Below are positions 1 through 11,434 of a stretch of DNA of 64,000 bases, piece after piece; the stretch's first letter is position 1; the number at the start of each line of letters is the position of its first letter. Where the stretch lies: the NCBI GenBank assembly GCA_963693365.1, contig CAVNZM010000007.1:5146001-5210000 (forward strand). Direction: 5' to 3'. This DNA is from Amoebidium appalachense (lineage: Eukaryota > Ichthyosporea). The notes beneath the pieces are model-generated. The model saw nothing but the letters and a program-made list of their open reading frames with translations. It was not told the DNA's origin and made no database searches. Made by a program: the position numbers and the translations under genes.

Positions 1-860
1 TCGAGGATGTGCTGATGCGCTTTGACAGCGTCGCACACGAGCTTAAGACTAATTTCCTCTTCAACTGGTCTCCAGGCTGCGAAGCCTGCGTGCTCCTGGA
101 AGAGTACATTGACGGAGATGAGTTTGACGTTGATGTTATGCTCTGGAATGGTGAGACTGTTTACGCAAACGCCATCGACAACTACTCGTGCCCCGAGCCC
201 TACTTCATGGAGACGGGCAGCGCGTGCCCCACTCTCTACACGGGCAAGCGCCAGCAGCAGCTTCTGGATTATTCCTCCCAGTGCGTCAAGGCGCTTGGTT
301 TCGATCACGGACTTTTCCATGTTGAGATCAAGTACTCCATGAAACGTTCTTTTGTCGATGCCGACGGCGAGACGCTTGGCCAGCCCCTTCTTATCGAGGT
401 CAACCCTCGCATGGGCGGCGGGCGCACCCACCTTTTCCACAAGGAGGTGTATGGCGTTGACATTTTCGAGAACTTCTTCCTTTCAGCGCTGAACATCCCT
501 ATCAACCCCCCTCGCGCCAGCGTGCCCAAGTGCGCCATTGGTGACTACGAGATCTGTGCCGAGAAGACGGGTGTCCTCCTGCACACACGTTTCCTTGACC
601 ACATCAAGAACCACCCCAACGTGACCGAGTGCAAGGTGCACTTGCAGGCAGGCGCGGAGGTGCAGGGTCTTGACACGGGTATCCCCGAGTGGCTCGGTTT
701 CTACATTGTTAAGGGGGAGACAGCGGAAGAGGTTAATGCTCTGATTTACGACCTTGCCGCCACCATTAACCCACCTATTGTCCCCCACGCCGAGAAGGAC
801 ACGGCTGCTTTCGCTGAGGCTCACGCTCACGCACACACGGCCCAGGCTGTGGCCCACTAG
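1..860 (+). CDS. ATP-grasp domain ligase, C-terminal part (5' end outside window)
   Basis: The frame is open from the left edge (in-frame GAG GAT GTG CTG ATG) and stops with TAG at 858-860, so this is the last exon or 3' part of a larger gene. No start codon is assigned. It encodes about 285 residues of an ATP-grasp fold. Visible are the segment LLEEYIDGDEFDVDV, typical of the ATP-binding beta strands, and later LIEVNPRMGGG, the acidic/Asn metal-binding motif of the family. The arrangement resembles carnosine-synthase/BL00235-like ATP-grasp ligases, which join a carboxylate to an amine through an acyl-phosphate. Substrate cannot be read from this fragment. The tail is unusual: a His/Ala-rich stretch (AHAHAHTAQAVAH) after the domain. 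No intron is seen in the visible part. ATP-grasp is confident; the carnosine-synthase-like subclass is an inference. Confidence 0.85.
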   Translation, partial: EDVLMRFDSVAHELKTNFLFNWSPGCEACVLLEEYIDGDEFDVDVMLWNGETVYANAIDNYSCPEPYFMETGSACPTLYTGKRQQQLLDYSSQCVKALGFDHGLFHVEIKYSMKRSFVDADGETLGQPLLIEVNPRMGGGRTHLFHKEVYGVDIFENFFLSALNIPINPPRASVPKCAIGDYEICAEKTGVLLHTRFLDHIKNHPNVTECKVHLQAGAEVQGLDTGIPEWLGFYIVKGETAEEVNALIYDLAATINPPIVPHAEKDTAAFAEAHAHAHTAQAVAH

Positions 861-1778
861 GGTTAATATTATAATTTTATTATTTAGGTGTTGAAAACAG
901 TGGTGGGTATGCGAGTATTTTTAGAATGTTTTTGAACACGAATGATGATGGCCTTGGTTCTTGTTTTTATTTTGCTTTATATCTGTACAGTGGTGACGAG
1001 GTGTGAGCACTGCGAACCAAATCGAATGAAAAAGGATAGTTCATTGCTGCCGTGTTTTGCGCTCTGTGAGGGCAGCGTGGGCAAGTGAAATATGAACGTG
1101 CTGAGAGAGCATGCGAGTAATAAAAATATGAACACTTGATTGAAGTTGCTTGTCCCAACCAACTCAACGAGACAACATCCCTTCCTTCCCCCGCCCCACA
1201 CACACACACTTCTCTGGGACCATCCGGTTTTTTTTATGTTTTTTTTGTTTGTTTGTTTTTTGTTTTTGTTTTTTAGTGCGTGCCTGGTCCTGACGTTCCC
1301 ACGGCTACTACATTCCACACACACTGACCGTGTACTGTCCGTCCCGCTAGCAGACACACAAGATATATGTACTGCATGATACGCAAAGCACCACGCACGC
1401 ACACCACCGACACAGTCTTGGAAGACTATGTACCACAACCACAACCACCACACGTACACCTTTCCTGGTACGATACTTTCACGATGGTCTGTCTACCCAC
1501 TCGCGGCAACTCGCGCAAAGTCCTGCCTAGGCTTTTTTGAATTCGAAATGCAGGGTCCGGGGGGCCAGTAGTCAGTCATGTTGGACGTTCCCCCTGGTGG
1601 CCCCCAACGGCCAAGGCCTCCCGGTGGGTGGGTAAGGGGGGGAGGGGAAGGGGGGTTACACGGGGGTACCCAACTCCATCTTCCCCCCCCCCCCCCGTCC
1701 ACCCCCGTCTCCCTTTTCCCGTGCTTTCCCCCTCCTCCAGGAAACTCGGCTCCCTCCTGTGCAGCCCGGATTGGGATT

Positions 1779-1815
<37 letters not shown>

Positions 1816-1960
1816 GGGGAGGGGTTGCTCCGAGAAGCATCTCCAGTTAGCCAATCAGAATGGATAAAAAGAGGGTGCCGATACCATCATGTCTTATAGT
1901 TCATATGCAATCATATCATGAAGACTTGCATCACTCATTTGCTTGGTGGTCCTCTCCCCC

Positions 1961-2230
1961 TCCCCCCCCCCCCCCCCACCCACCCACCCACCCACCCACC
2001 ACCCACCACCACCACCACCACCCCGGCCTTCTCCCCCAGTCAGCGAAAGGGTGCCCCCCCCCCCCCCCCCCCCCCTCCCCCCCCCCCCCCCCCCAACCCA
2101 CCACCACCACCACCACCACCACCACCCCACCCTTCTCCCCCCAGTCAGCGACGGGGTGGTCCCCCCCCCCCCCCCCCCCCCCCCCTCCCCCCCCCCCCCC
2201 CCCTCCACCACACACACACACACACACACG
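1961..2230. repeat. C-tract / CCA-rich low-complexity block
   Basis: Alternating long C runs, CCA trinucleotide runs and two related islands containing CCAGTCAGCG(A) are visible, ending in (CA)n. The two GTCAGCG islands, at about 2038 and 2143, suggest that the block grew by duplication of a C-tract plus island unit. Confidence 0.85.
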
Positions 2231-2333
2231 AGTACAAAACAGTAGCCCTCATAATCAAATCTTGAAAAAGGTTTCAAAGTCAGGGCCATCTTGGCAAGTG
2301 TAAACTGTTTATTACATGTATGCACACACAAAA

Positions 2334-2366
<33 letters not shown>

Positions 2367-3087
2367 AAGGAAACTAACGGTTTTTGTTTATATCGGGTCA
2401 TCAGAGAGGGCTAAGAATGGATATCATACAGTGTACGTGGCCATAGACAACGAGAAAGTTGCTTAGATAGCTCCGGGGTATCCAACGAGATATAACAAAT
2501 GGCATTCAACCGTTGTACTTTGAAACCTTCGTGTGTGAACCCAGCTACGGGGGTCAACAATCACTATGTTTTATCCATGTAAGAGCGAAGTGCAAAAAAA
2601 TATCTACTTTTTGATTTTATGTTAATATTTTAAAGTAGTGATGTTGGAATATCGGGCAAATGCAAGCAACTGAACAGAAACCCCAACTACCTGGATCAAC
2701 ATGCTACATCGGTCTACTTATTTCTGTCGAACCGACAGTATTGTCACGAAAGTTACAGCTACAGTGTGTGAATATATAGATATTACGCTAATGCAATTTT
2801 GCGCATGGGCAAGGAAATACAGTAATCGTACAAAGACGTAGGTTTCCTAATATAGAAAGGAATCCTACTAACTGGCGGCAGCCCAAAAGAAGAATGTATA
2901 TGTATGGACAGCCGCGGCCTTAGAGAACGTAAACATTCATCAACAGGACAGTGTTGCGGGGTATCATTTGCTTGCTTTTCCTCAGGGTCTACACTGTGCC
3001 AATCTCGTTATAACTGCAACACAACCTCACTTCCCTCCTGTTCCCCTTCTCCCCCCCCTCCCCCTCCCCGCCCCGCCCCCGCCGCTG

Positions 3088-3441
3088 CCCGGCACCATGC
3101 ATTTTTGTGCGTGTAGGAGTGTTGCTAAGTAAGACACCAGTTAGTAAGCAGTAATAAATTGGGAAATAACCGCACACCCGGTGGGGTGTTTGCGGCAGAA
3201 CAGTTTCCGGTTGATGCTTGATCGGGGGTGGGGGGGTGGGGAGGGGGGAGGGGAGGGGGGGGGGATTCCAGAATGATGAAATTTCCACTCAGGTTGCCGG
3301 CACCATGCATTTTTGTGTGTGTAGGAGTGCTGTTGGGTATGACACCAGTTAGTAAGCAGTAAAATATTGGGTAACAGCCGCACACCACACCCGGTGGGGT
3401 GTTTGCGGCAGGACAGTTGCAGGTTAATTATAATTCTTGAT

Positions 3442-3442
<1 letters not shown>
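3088..3442 (+). repeat. Imperfect direct repeat, two copies of about 140 bp
   Basis: Copy 1 (about 3088-3224) and copy 2 (about 3297-3442) share the order GGCACCATGCATTTTTGTG, GTGTAGGAGTG, GACACCAGTTAGTAAGCAGT, then GGTGGGGTGTTTGCGGCAG and a CAGTT...GGTT ending just before a G- or C-tract. Differences are scattered substitutions and small indels, so the duplication is not recent. No coding function is apparent. Both copies end at a homopolymer tract, like the intronic repeat family elsewhere in the window, but the sequence is unrelated. Confidence 0.85.
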
Positions 3443-3472
<30 letters not shown>

Positions 3473-4669
3473 CACCTCCCACTCTCCCTTATAAAGCTAC
3501 CCCCCGGGCCCTTCCCCACGTTGTTCCCCATAGCTTTCTTTCCCCTCCCCTCCCCCTTTCCCCCCCCCTCCCCCCACTTCCCCCATCGCCACAATGACCA
3601 TGCATGCACCAAAAAACTGTTACACACACACACCAGCAGGGGGTCACATCATTGAATTTCCCCTCTTCTTTCTCCTTGCCAAGCTTTAACTATTGGGGCG
3701 TGCGTGAACGAAGGTTTGCGGGCGCATACTTTTTGATTCGTTTTTATAAAACAACCAAACAAGTATATGATTTTAAAGTTGATTGAACACGGGCAGGGAC
3801 TTATGGTGCAGGCTGCAATCCTCTCCCTAGCTGGCAGCCACATTGTTATACTATCGTTAAATAACGGGAAATCATTAAAGTAGTGAATTAGATAACGGAA
3901 CATAAATCAGTACCACGTGTGAAACCGTTTTGAAGAAAGTTTCGAAAAACTGACCAAGGAAGGATTGAGTGGACACGGTGAGCATATGCGCATGCATACA
4001 CGGTGTGCCACGGCATGTTTGCATGTATGCCGGCGTGATCAATCACTTATGTGTGCGGCTTAAAATGTGCATTTGTGTGTGCATGTGTGTGACTCTTTTT
4101 TTTTTTTTTTTTTTTTTTTTGGGGGGGGGGGGGGGGGGGCAAAATGAAATGAAGCACATGCCAATAACAATTGTAGCCGGAATCATTCTTTATCTCATGA
4201 TTATAATTATATTTGCTGTTGTATCTTCAATCAACAGCGGCTTTATTTATAATGTACGTGCCGGGTTGTGCGCACATACACTTCTACTGTGACACTACAA
4301 CATGTGATTGGCTACTCAGTGACAATTCACGTGTATTACCTTATAATGGTTATGATTGCTAGGAAATTTAAGCTCTGATGGAAAAAAAAAAACATCAACC
4401 AAATTTTAAAGCCCACACACCCTAAGCTTCACATGCATGGCCACTTGCAACATGCATCCGAATGATCTATAGATTCTGCAGATCTATAATCACCCGACTC
4501 TAGGGGACCATCCGCCTAACAATCAGTCGGCCCGGCTACTTTGCGACGTCCAGGTAACGGACACTATACTAGCACACAGAAAATTCCATAACACTACATA
4601 GAACCCCTGCCGGAGCTTTACATCACTTCGCTTTAGTACAGAACCCCCCTCTGAAGCGTAATTTTCTGC

Positions 4670-6952
4670 TCACAGTTCCTTCTGCTTCTGCTGGGGGTGG
4701 TCCTCGGTGGGAACCAGGCCGTACATGGTACCGACCAGTTTTCCGTTCCGGACCAGTTTTTCGTCCTCCCACGTAGGGGTGGCGTACATGCAGGCCACCT
4801 CAAGCTGGAGAGCATTGTTGCCGCGGGGGGCGCGGAAGAAGCCCATTTCACCCCAGTACGTGCCTGTGTGTACGTGTACGTGTGTGTGTGTGTGGGTGGT
4901 GGTGGTTGGGGGGGAGGGGGGGGGGGGGGAAGACGGAGGGGAAGGAAAGGGAAGGAAGGGTTATTTTCTTGCGGCCTGGTGATGTAAGCATTCTTCAAAA
5001 AGAACGGCTGGGTATAGCATGCAAGAACAGAACACCGTTTGTTCAATCCGGCACCCGTTCTGTGTTATCCGGGAACACTGTGCCAACTCTGCGAGAGAAA
5101 GCGAGATGGATGGGCCTGGTGGGGCTCGAGGAAACAGTAAACGTTTGTGTATGTGTTTGGTGTAGACGTGTGTGTACGCCGGGTGCGTGTCTGCATGTGT
5201 GTCGGTAGGGATGAGGGCACAGATTCTCGAGAACCAAGCACACAAAGGTTTGCCTGTGCGCAAAGGTCATTCGCCGTCAATAAAGCCACCTCCTTCTGAT
5301 GTATGTCTAGGACGGCGAAAAGGGGGGGAGGGGGGGGGGGGGGGGGGGGGGGACCAGCAATGTAAGAACAAGTGAAAGACCTCGACACATAAGTCAGAAC
5401 AAGCAAGAAAGCATCTATGCGTCTCCTTCTGGTGTATGTGTAGGAAGGGAAGCAAGGGGTGTGGGGGATGGGGGGGGGCATAAACAGTACTATAAGAACA
5501 AGTGAAAGCCTAGCGGCACCCAACAAAAATAAGAACATGAAAGAGCAAGCAACCAAAGTTAGAAAGGAGCAAGGAGCACATACCCCAAGAGTTGCGCACG
5601 ACCCAGTAGGGGCCATCCTCCTCGCTTTCGCCCCACCCAACAATCTCCACAATGTGGTCAATATCCGTGTCGTTGGGGGACTTCTTCCACACACCCCCGC
5701 GGTAGTTGAAGTTAAAGTCGTCGTAGGAGACCATGCCTGCGCACGTACGTGTGTGTGCGTGCGTGTGCATGTGTGTGCGTGTATGTGTGTTCGTAATGGG
5801 AGTGCAAAATGGGAAAGGAAAAGGGAGGGTTAGAATGCGTTACAGAGTGCAAAGTAGACACTCACGACGAACAATGTGTTGTGCAACTTGAAGCACACAC
5901 AGCAGGCTATGCATTATGGGCCAAACCCCCTAGTCTCAGGTGTGGCAATGGGTGAGAAGGGGGACTGACTCGCACAATCTCTATTCCTGCCGTGAGCAAC
6001 GGCAAAAGGCTGTGTATGCTTGGAAAGTGTGGGAGAAGGGCAGATGGTGGTGGAAGGTTGAACAACGCAGTTACTTGATTGCCCGTGAATTTATGTATGT
6101 AGTTGCATATACCACCCAAACAAACAGATTGAATCGGTGAACCAAATGTGTCAGACAATCTCTGATACGCAGGGATGTCGTGTGCCCCCAGGGGGGGGAG
6201 AGGGGGAGGGGGGGGTAGAACGCTTTACGGAGCACATGGTGCGAAGTACAACTACACGATGCGAAACACTGTGGACGACACATGCAAAGGCAAACACACG
6301 AGAATGCAACATCAGCAACGTGCGTAGTATGTAACATAAGAAGAGCCCATCCTCGGGGGGGCGGGGGGAGGGGGGGGAGGAGAGAGGGGGGAGGGGGGTT
6401 GGGGAGGGGGGGGGGGGGGTAGAACGCTTTAGCGGAGCACGGTACGAAGTACAACTACACGATGAGAAATACTGTGGACGACACAGGCAAAGGCAAACAC
6501 TCGAGAATGCAACATCAGCAACGTGCGCATTACGCAACATAAGAAGAGCCCATCCTCGGGGGGGGGGGAGGGGAGGGGGGCAGGGATTAGTACGAAGCAC
6601 ACATTCACGACGCACGACACCATACAGATTGGGAAACACACATAAAAGGGCATGCATCAAAAACGCGCGCGGGGGGGGGGGGGGGGGGGGGGGGGGAGGG
6701 AGGGAGGGAGGGAGGGAGGGGGGAGGGGGGAGGGGCAGGGTAGGTACCGCATGCAATGGGCCCGTTGTTGTAGATTTCAACCATCATGGCGGCTGCGCCC
6801 TGGGGCACTGGGCCGTAGTCGCTGACTGTGTGTGTGTGTGGGAGGGGGGGGGGGGGGGGGGGGGGGTGAAGGAGAAGTGGGAGTTGTATTAGCTGGACTG
6901 TCGAAAAAAATCAAATCTTTACGTAAGGGTCGGTCGTGCCATGGGCTATCTA

Positions 6953-6984
<32 letters not shown>

Positions 6985-7884
6985 AGGAGAGGGGGGGGGG
7001 GGGGGGGGGGGGGGATATGCAAAATGCTCTGGCCGCTGGTCAAACCTCGTCCAGACATCCACACACACAAGTAGAGTTATACACACATGCAGATACACAA
7101 GCAGAGGCATACACACATGCAGAAACACAGGGAGACACACACATCTGCACCAAGACTAACTGATATCAAACCAGGTTGCCCTTACATCCAAACACACCTG
7201 CATGCTTACAGCCAAGCAAGGCTTTGCAACACACGACCTCCCTTACACCCCATACACAATGGGAGCGACGAAAAGGCTGGAGGTAGAGAAGGAGGGGGGG
7301 GGGGGGGGGGGGGGGAAGGGGGCAAGCATGGGAGGGTGGCTACATTGGAAGCAAGAACTTTCATAAACCGGGAGGTAGAAGAGGGGAGGGGATGGAGGGG
7401 GGGGGGGGGGGGGGGGGGGGAGGGGGGGTAAGTTACCGCTGTACTTGATTGGGCGATGGACGGGCCAGCACTCCTTGCGGGGGGGAGTGCCGTGGTTCAT
7501 GCAGTTGATGCAGTAGCCGTCGGCAGGGCAGCTCGTGGCATGCTTGCCGTACTGGGGGGGGGAGGAGGAGGAGGAGGAGGAGGGGGGGGGGGGGGGGTTA
7601 GAATGTGTTTCGCGGCAAGAAGCACACATCCACCATTGAAAAGCACCATGAGAAGGGAGGTGGGGGCCGGGTGCAGAAGCCGGGGGGGGGGGGGGGGGGG
7701 GGGGGGCCGGGGGGGGGCCGGGGGGGGGGGGGGTTTGCAGGGGATCGTTGTTGAGAACCCTTAACAATATGAAAAATAATTAATTGAGACATGTAGAGTA
7801 GGAGAGGATGTGTTGTGTCGAACCAGGATCGACAACCACATGTATTCGGCACTTGAAACCTTTTATGTTTTTTGTTTTTCACAC

Positions 7885-7924
<40 letters not shown>

Positions 7925-8366
7925 CCCCCTCCTCCCCCCAAACACACACACACACCTTTGTGTAGTCCTTAGCCTCATAGACCTGGCACCCCTCATCAGG
8001 CAGACCAAACATCTCCATAAATTGGTACACGTCCAGGGAGCTGCCGCCGTTGCACCCGTTGCTCATGTTGTGGAAGGGCCCACAGTTGAGGATGGTCTGA
8101 CGGGCAAGCATCACAGGGGGGTACTTGCCTCCCTGTGTGGGCAGGAAGAGAATGGAGGAGGGGGGAGGGGGCGCGGGGGGGGGGGGGGGGGGGGAGGGGG
8201 GGGGTGGGTGGGTGGGTGGGTGGGGACGAGGGGGGGGGGAGGGAGGTTTTGGGGGGAAGGGGGAGGGGGAGGGGGGAGGAGGAGAAGTGGGGTGGGGGGA
8301 GGGTTAGGATGTGTTACAGAACACCAAGCACACAATCATGACGGACAGCACAATGGGCGTGTGTGT

Positions 8367-8397
<31 letters not shown>

Positions 8398-8977
8398 GGG
8401 AGGGAGTAAGTGAGGTAAAGCACAGGCTGGAACGATACGAAAAAGGGGGAATGGCTTCCCATGCACGACAGCACGTGAAACCACATTCCTAAACCAACCC
8501 TAACACAACAACACACTCAACCCCATCTACACACGCACATACGCAGCATACACATAATCAAGCACAAACGCGCAGACAACCACAAACGTACACACACGTA
8601 CACGTGTAGACACACACACACACACGCACACACAAACGCACACACACACGTACACACACACGTACACACCTGCTGGATGTACAGGCGGTCCATGAGGTGA
8701 GTCAGGGTGCCGTGCAGCCAACATGAGCCGCAGTAGACGGGGATGTGCTGGTTCCATGAGGGCACACACATGCTCTTGCCGTCTGGCATCTCGCACCAGT
8801 TGAAGTTCTTGGGCAGTTCCTGTGATCGTGTGTACGTGTGTGTGTGTTTGCATGTGTGGGTGTACGTGTGTGTACGTGTGGGTGTGTGTGTGGGTGTGGG
8901 TGTGTGTGTGTGGGGGGGGGGGGGGGGAATAGCGATTCGGGTTAAGAAAAGGAGGCAAGTTGCACTTGTACGCTGAG

Positions 8978-9027
<50 letters not shown>

Positions 9028-9364
9028 TGTGCATGTGCAGCTGAAACGGTATTCAGTGTAAGAAAACGAGATGAATAAGCATATACTATACTAACTCAGT
9101 TGGTGAATGGTAAGTTCTGGCTCCAATCGCTCTATTCCTGAAATAAAGAAAATCATCAGAGGGCAGTTACTCTGAAAATGAAGAATCCAATGGAGCAGCT
9201 AGCTGTTTGGAGCAAGATGGGCAACCACGAAACCAAGCTCAAATCCTAACCGTTCATATATAGAAAACTGCACACAATTACTGATTTCTCAACCCTCTTT
9301 CCTACCTCGCCCTCCACCCCTCCCGCACCAGCACACACATGGTGTGCACAACCATCACTGCTGT

Positions 9365-9410
<46 letters not shown>

Positions 9411-9917
9411 ACCGCTGCCTTGACCTCGAAGATCTTCGGGTCGATCTTGCTGTTGGGATGGTTCTCGCGGAAAATACGCTCCTTCTCTCGGGCCTGCAGA
9501 AACGGAATTTTTGGCCACCCAGGATGTACGAACACCTCGACAGCACGAAAGGCAAATCATGGCAAAAAATGGACCGGAGAGGGATGAGGCTATGGGATAA
9601 AGGGAAGAGCACAATTACTTGAACTAAGTAGAACATCTCTACAACATTTCCAACGTTGTGTTTTCCTTTTTTTATAAGACTGGGTGTGAAATAAAAAGGA
9701 GGAGCGACGGTTTGCTCGGTCTGGCTTCCCAAACAAACGAATGAACTTTAGACTCTGTTGGTTGTAGGGCAAGGCGAAAACGCACTCGCGTGTATGTAGA
9801 AGGGAAAGAGGTAGGAGGTAGGGAACATACGATTTTCTTGGCCTCAGGGTCCCAGATGCATCCCTGGGATGCAACAGTGGCTGCCAGAGCAGCAACAACA
9901 GCGGCCTTGGTCCACAT
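4670..9917 (-). CDS. Cathepsin X/Z-like papain-family cysteine protease (8 exons)
   Basis: Lysosomal-type C1A peptidase of 344 residues. Exons on the minus strand: 9831-9917, 9413-9493, 8670-8819, 7956-8132, 7437-7551, 6748-6825, 5584-5736, 4670-4863; all junctions are GT-AG and phases match. The start at 9917 gives an N-terminal signal peptide (MWTKAAVVAALAATVASQG), then a short propeptide. The catalytic Cys is in NQHIPVYCGSCW (exon 3), and the HIP insertion between the oxyanion Gln and the catalytic Cys is the hallmark of cathepsin X/Z. The catalytic His is in DIDHIVEIVGWG and the Asn in WVVRNSWG (exon 7). Family role: carboxypeptidase-type proteolysis in lysosomes. The protein ends KQKEL, close to but not matching a strict KDEL-type ER-retrieval signal. 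Introns are 337-1011 bp, almost entirely simple repeats plus copies of a dispersed element. Family assignment is firm; individual splice sites are inferred by eye. Confidence 0.93.
5829..5930 (-). repeat. Dispersed intronic repeat, copy 1 (protease intron 6)
   Basis: In sense orientation it ends with the GTAACGCATTCTAACC form of the family end, about 92 nt before the acceptor at 5737. The middle carries the TTTGCACTC word of the family; the distal half is diverged. Confidence 0.7.
6215..6557 (-). repeat. Dispersed intronic repeat, two adjacent full copies (protease intron 6)
   Basis: Copies at 6215-6354 and 6419-6557 are nearly identical and complete. Each runs, in plus-strand terms, from TAGAACGCTTTA through CGAAGTACAACTACACGATG to AAGAAGAGCCCATCCTC, flanked on both sides by G tracts. 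The repeat-plus-G-tract unit therefore looks tandemly duplicated inside one intron. Confidence 0.85.
6585..6669 (-). repeat. Dispersed intronic repeat, truncated copy (protease intron 6)
   Basis: It keeps the internal words TACGAAGCACACATTCACGACG and ACACATAAAAGGGCATGCAT but lacks the TTCTAAC end, which is replaced by GATTAG next to a G tract. Confidence 0.65.
7598..7655 (-). repeat. Dispersed intronic repeat at a 3' splice site (protease intron 4)
   Basis: Sense orientation reads AAACACATTCTAAC, then a C-rich/CCT tract, then CAG at the exon 5 acceptor about 46 nt downstream (exon begins at 7551). The spacing and order match a branch point, polypyrimidine tract and AG acceptor. Confidence 0.7.
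8304..8355 (-). repeat. Dispersed intronic repeat, short copy (protease intron 3)
   Basis: Sense orientation ends GTAACACATCCTAACCC, followed by about 160 nt of pyrimidine-rich sequence and the acceptor at 8133. Only the TTCTAAC-proximal half of the family is present. Confidence 0.7.
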
Positions 9918-11391
9918 GGTCTGTGCAGGTTTCAAACGTCATGTTAGTTTTGCCTGTAACCACATGACAGGGAACGGGCTAGGGGTTTGGTGGAATGTAA
10001 GAACGCGGGAAGGGAGATGGGGGAAAAGAGAAGGCAGGGCCCCGGCGGGCAGGGGGGGGGGGGGGGGGGGGGGGGTGCAAGGGGGGAGAGGGGGGGAGGC
10101 CCTGAGAAGGAGTTTATAGGGTGTGTGATCCAGTTTTGAGATCCCTCACTCCAGGTAGAAATAGCATTCATCGTGCGACCACACCAGCCTCGCTGATAGT
10201 CTCCTTGCAAGTCATACCAACGCAACCTGGCTATCTTTGTCTCTCCTTATTCACACAACTATGCTTCAGGTTTACTAAGTGAGCGATGAAGGAAAGTCGC
10301 CCGGCGATTAATGGGCTCGATTTGGAGCACGCAACTAGGTGATCATTTCAACTCAAATTAACGATGCTATGCGAAATACTTCGGGCCGGGAATGAACTAC
10401 TATATAAGTACGGGCTAAGTTGGAAAGGGTGAGAGTTTTTACATTTTCTTGTCTTTTGTCTTCCCTCGACAGTGAATGAAGGAAGGTGGGACGAACTGTG
10501 TGAAAATGGCCTTATATACTCAAGCCTGTTGTTTGTTGTGGTCACGCAGCGAGTGCTGATTGGTTTACACCATCACACATCCGGGGTGTCCAATTAAAGA
10601 ACCCCTTTTAATAAACTTTGGGAATTTTTGAAATAAATTATGACGGCGATAGGCTTCTTTTCACCCAGAATCGGTCGTTTTCGAGCTGAATGTTCTCGTA
10701 TTTACATCCCTGATCTTGTGACATAACGAACCAATCAGCCGATTGTTAACCTTTTTTGGTAGGTCCCGGGAGAAGATGCGACCAATCATTTGGGCTGTTC
10801 GACATTCCTCTTTGGCGCGTGGAATGTGCCCACAGTGTTCGCACTCGCGACGGTCACAATGACTGCCATTATTAGTGCCATATGCATGCATGTGCGCGTG
10901 CACGTGATTTGCGTATGTAGGCACACAGCCTGAGGATTCTTAGGCCAGGTGTGTGTGTGTGTGTGTATGTGTGTGTGTGTGTGTGTGAGGCTTTGAAACA
11001 CGTTGATACAGCCACATGGGATCATGGGCCTTCTTGTTTGAACCACGTGCATCTTACGCATTGAGTGGCACCGTTGAAGCACACTGCATGCATGTACAGG
11101 CACACGCCGGCGCCGGGGTCACAGTGCACGCCCGGTCCACGACGCCGTGTTCATGACACGCCACGGTTTGGCACCGTTGCTATGCTGATACATATGATGT
11201 ATGCATATGTGAATCACAGCTGCATGCACGCAATGGCCCTCGGAGTTCCGAAGTAACATTGCATTGCAATATATTTTGCTGAAGCATGTACATAAATTTG
11301 TGATACCTCAATTTAAGGCTCGAGCCAAAATAGGTGACTACATATTACTACTATCTGTGTCTATGTGTGCACACACGTTGCCTCTCAACCC

Positions 11392-11434
<43 letters not shown>

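Larger units (their letters stand above)
861..4669. other. Intergenic spacer, no supported gene
   Basis: No coding segment with conserved character or splice signals was found. The stretch holds a poly-G block at 1780-1814, a C-rich/CCA-rich block at about 1960-2230, an imperfect 140-bp direct repeat (listed separately), a T-run joined to a G-run at about 4098-4139, and AT-richer unique sequence between 2300 and 2900. It separates the 3' end of the plus-strand ATP-grasp gene from the 3' end of the minus-strand protease, so it is a convergent spacer. Confidence 0.7.

Noticed and set aside
6215-6669. Direct repeats separated by regular G-rich spacers, suggestive of CRISPR at first glance
   Set aside because: Only three or four units of about 140 bp with homopolymer spacers, inside a eukaryotic intron; no CRISPR features.
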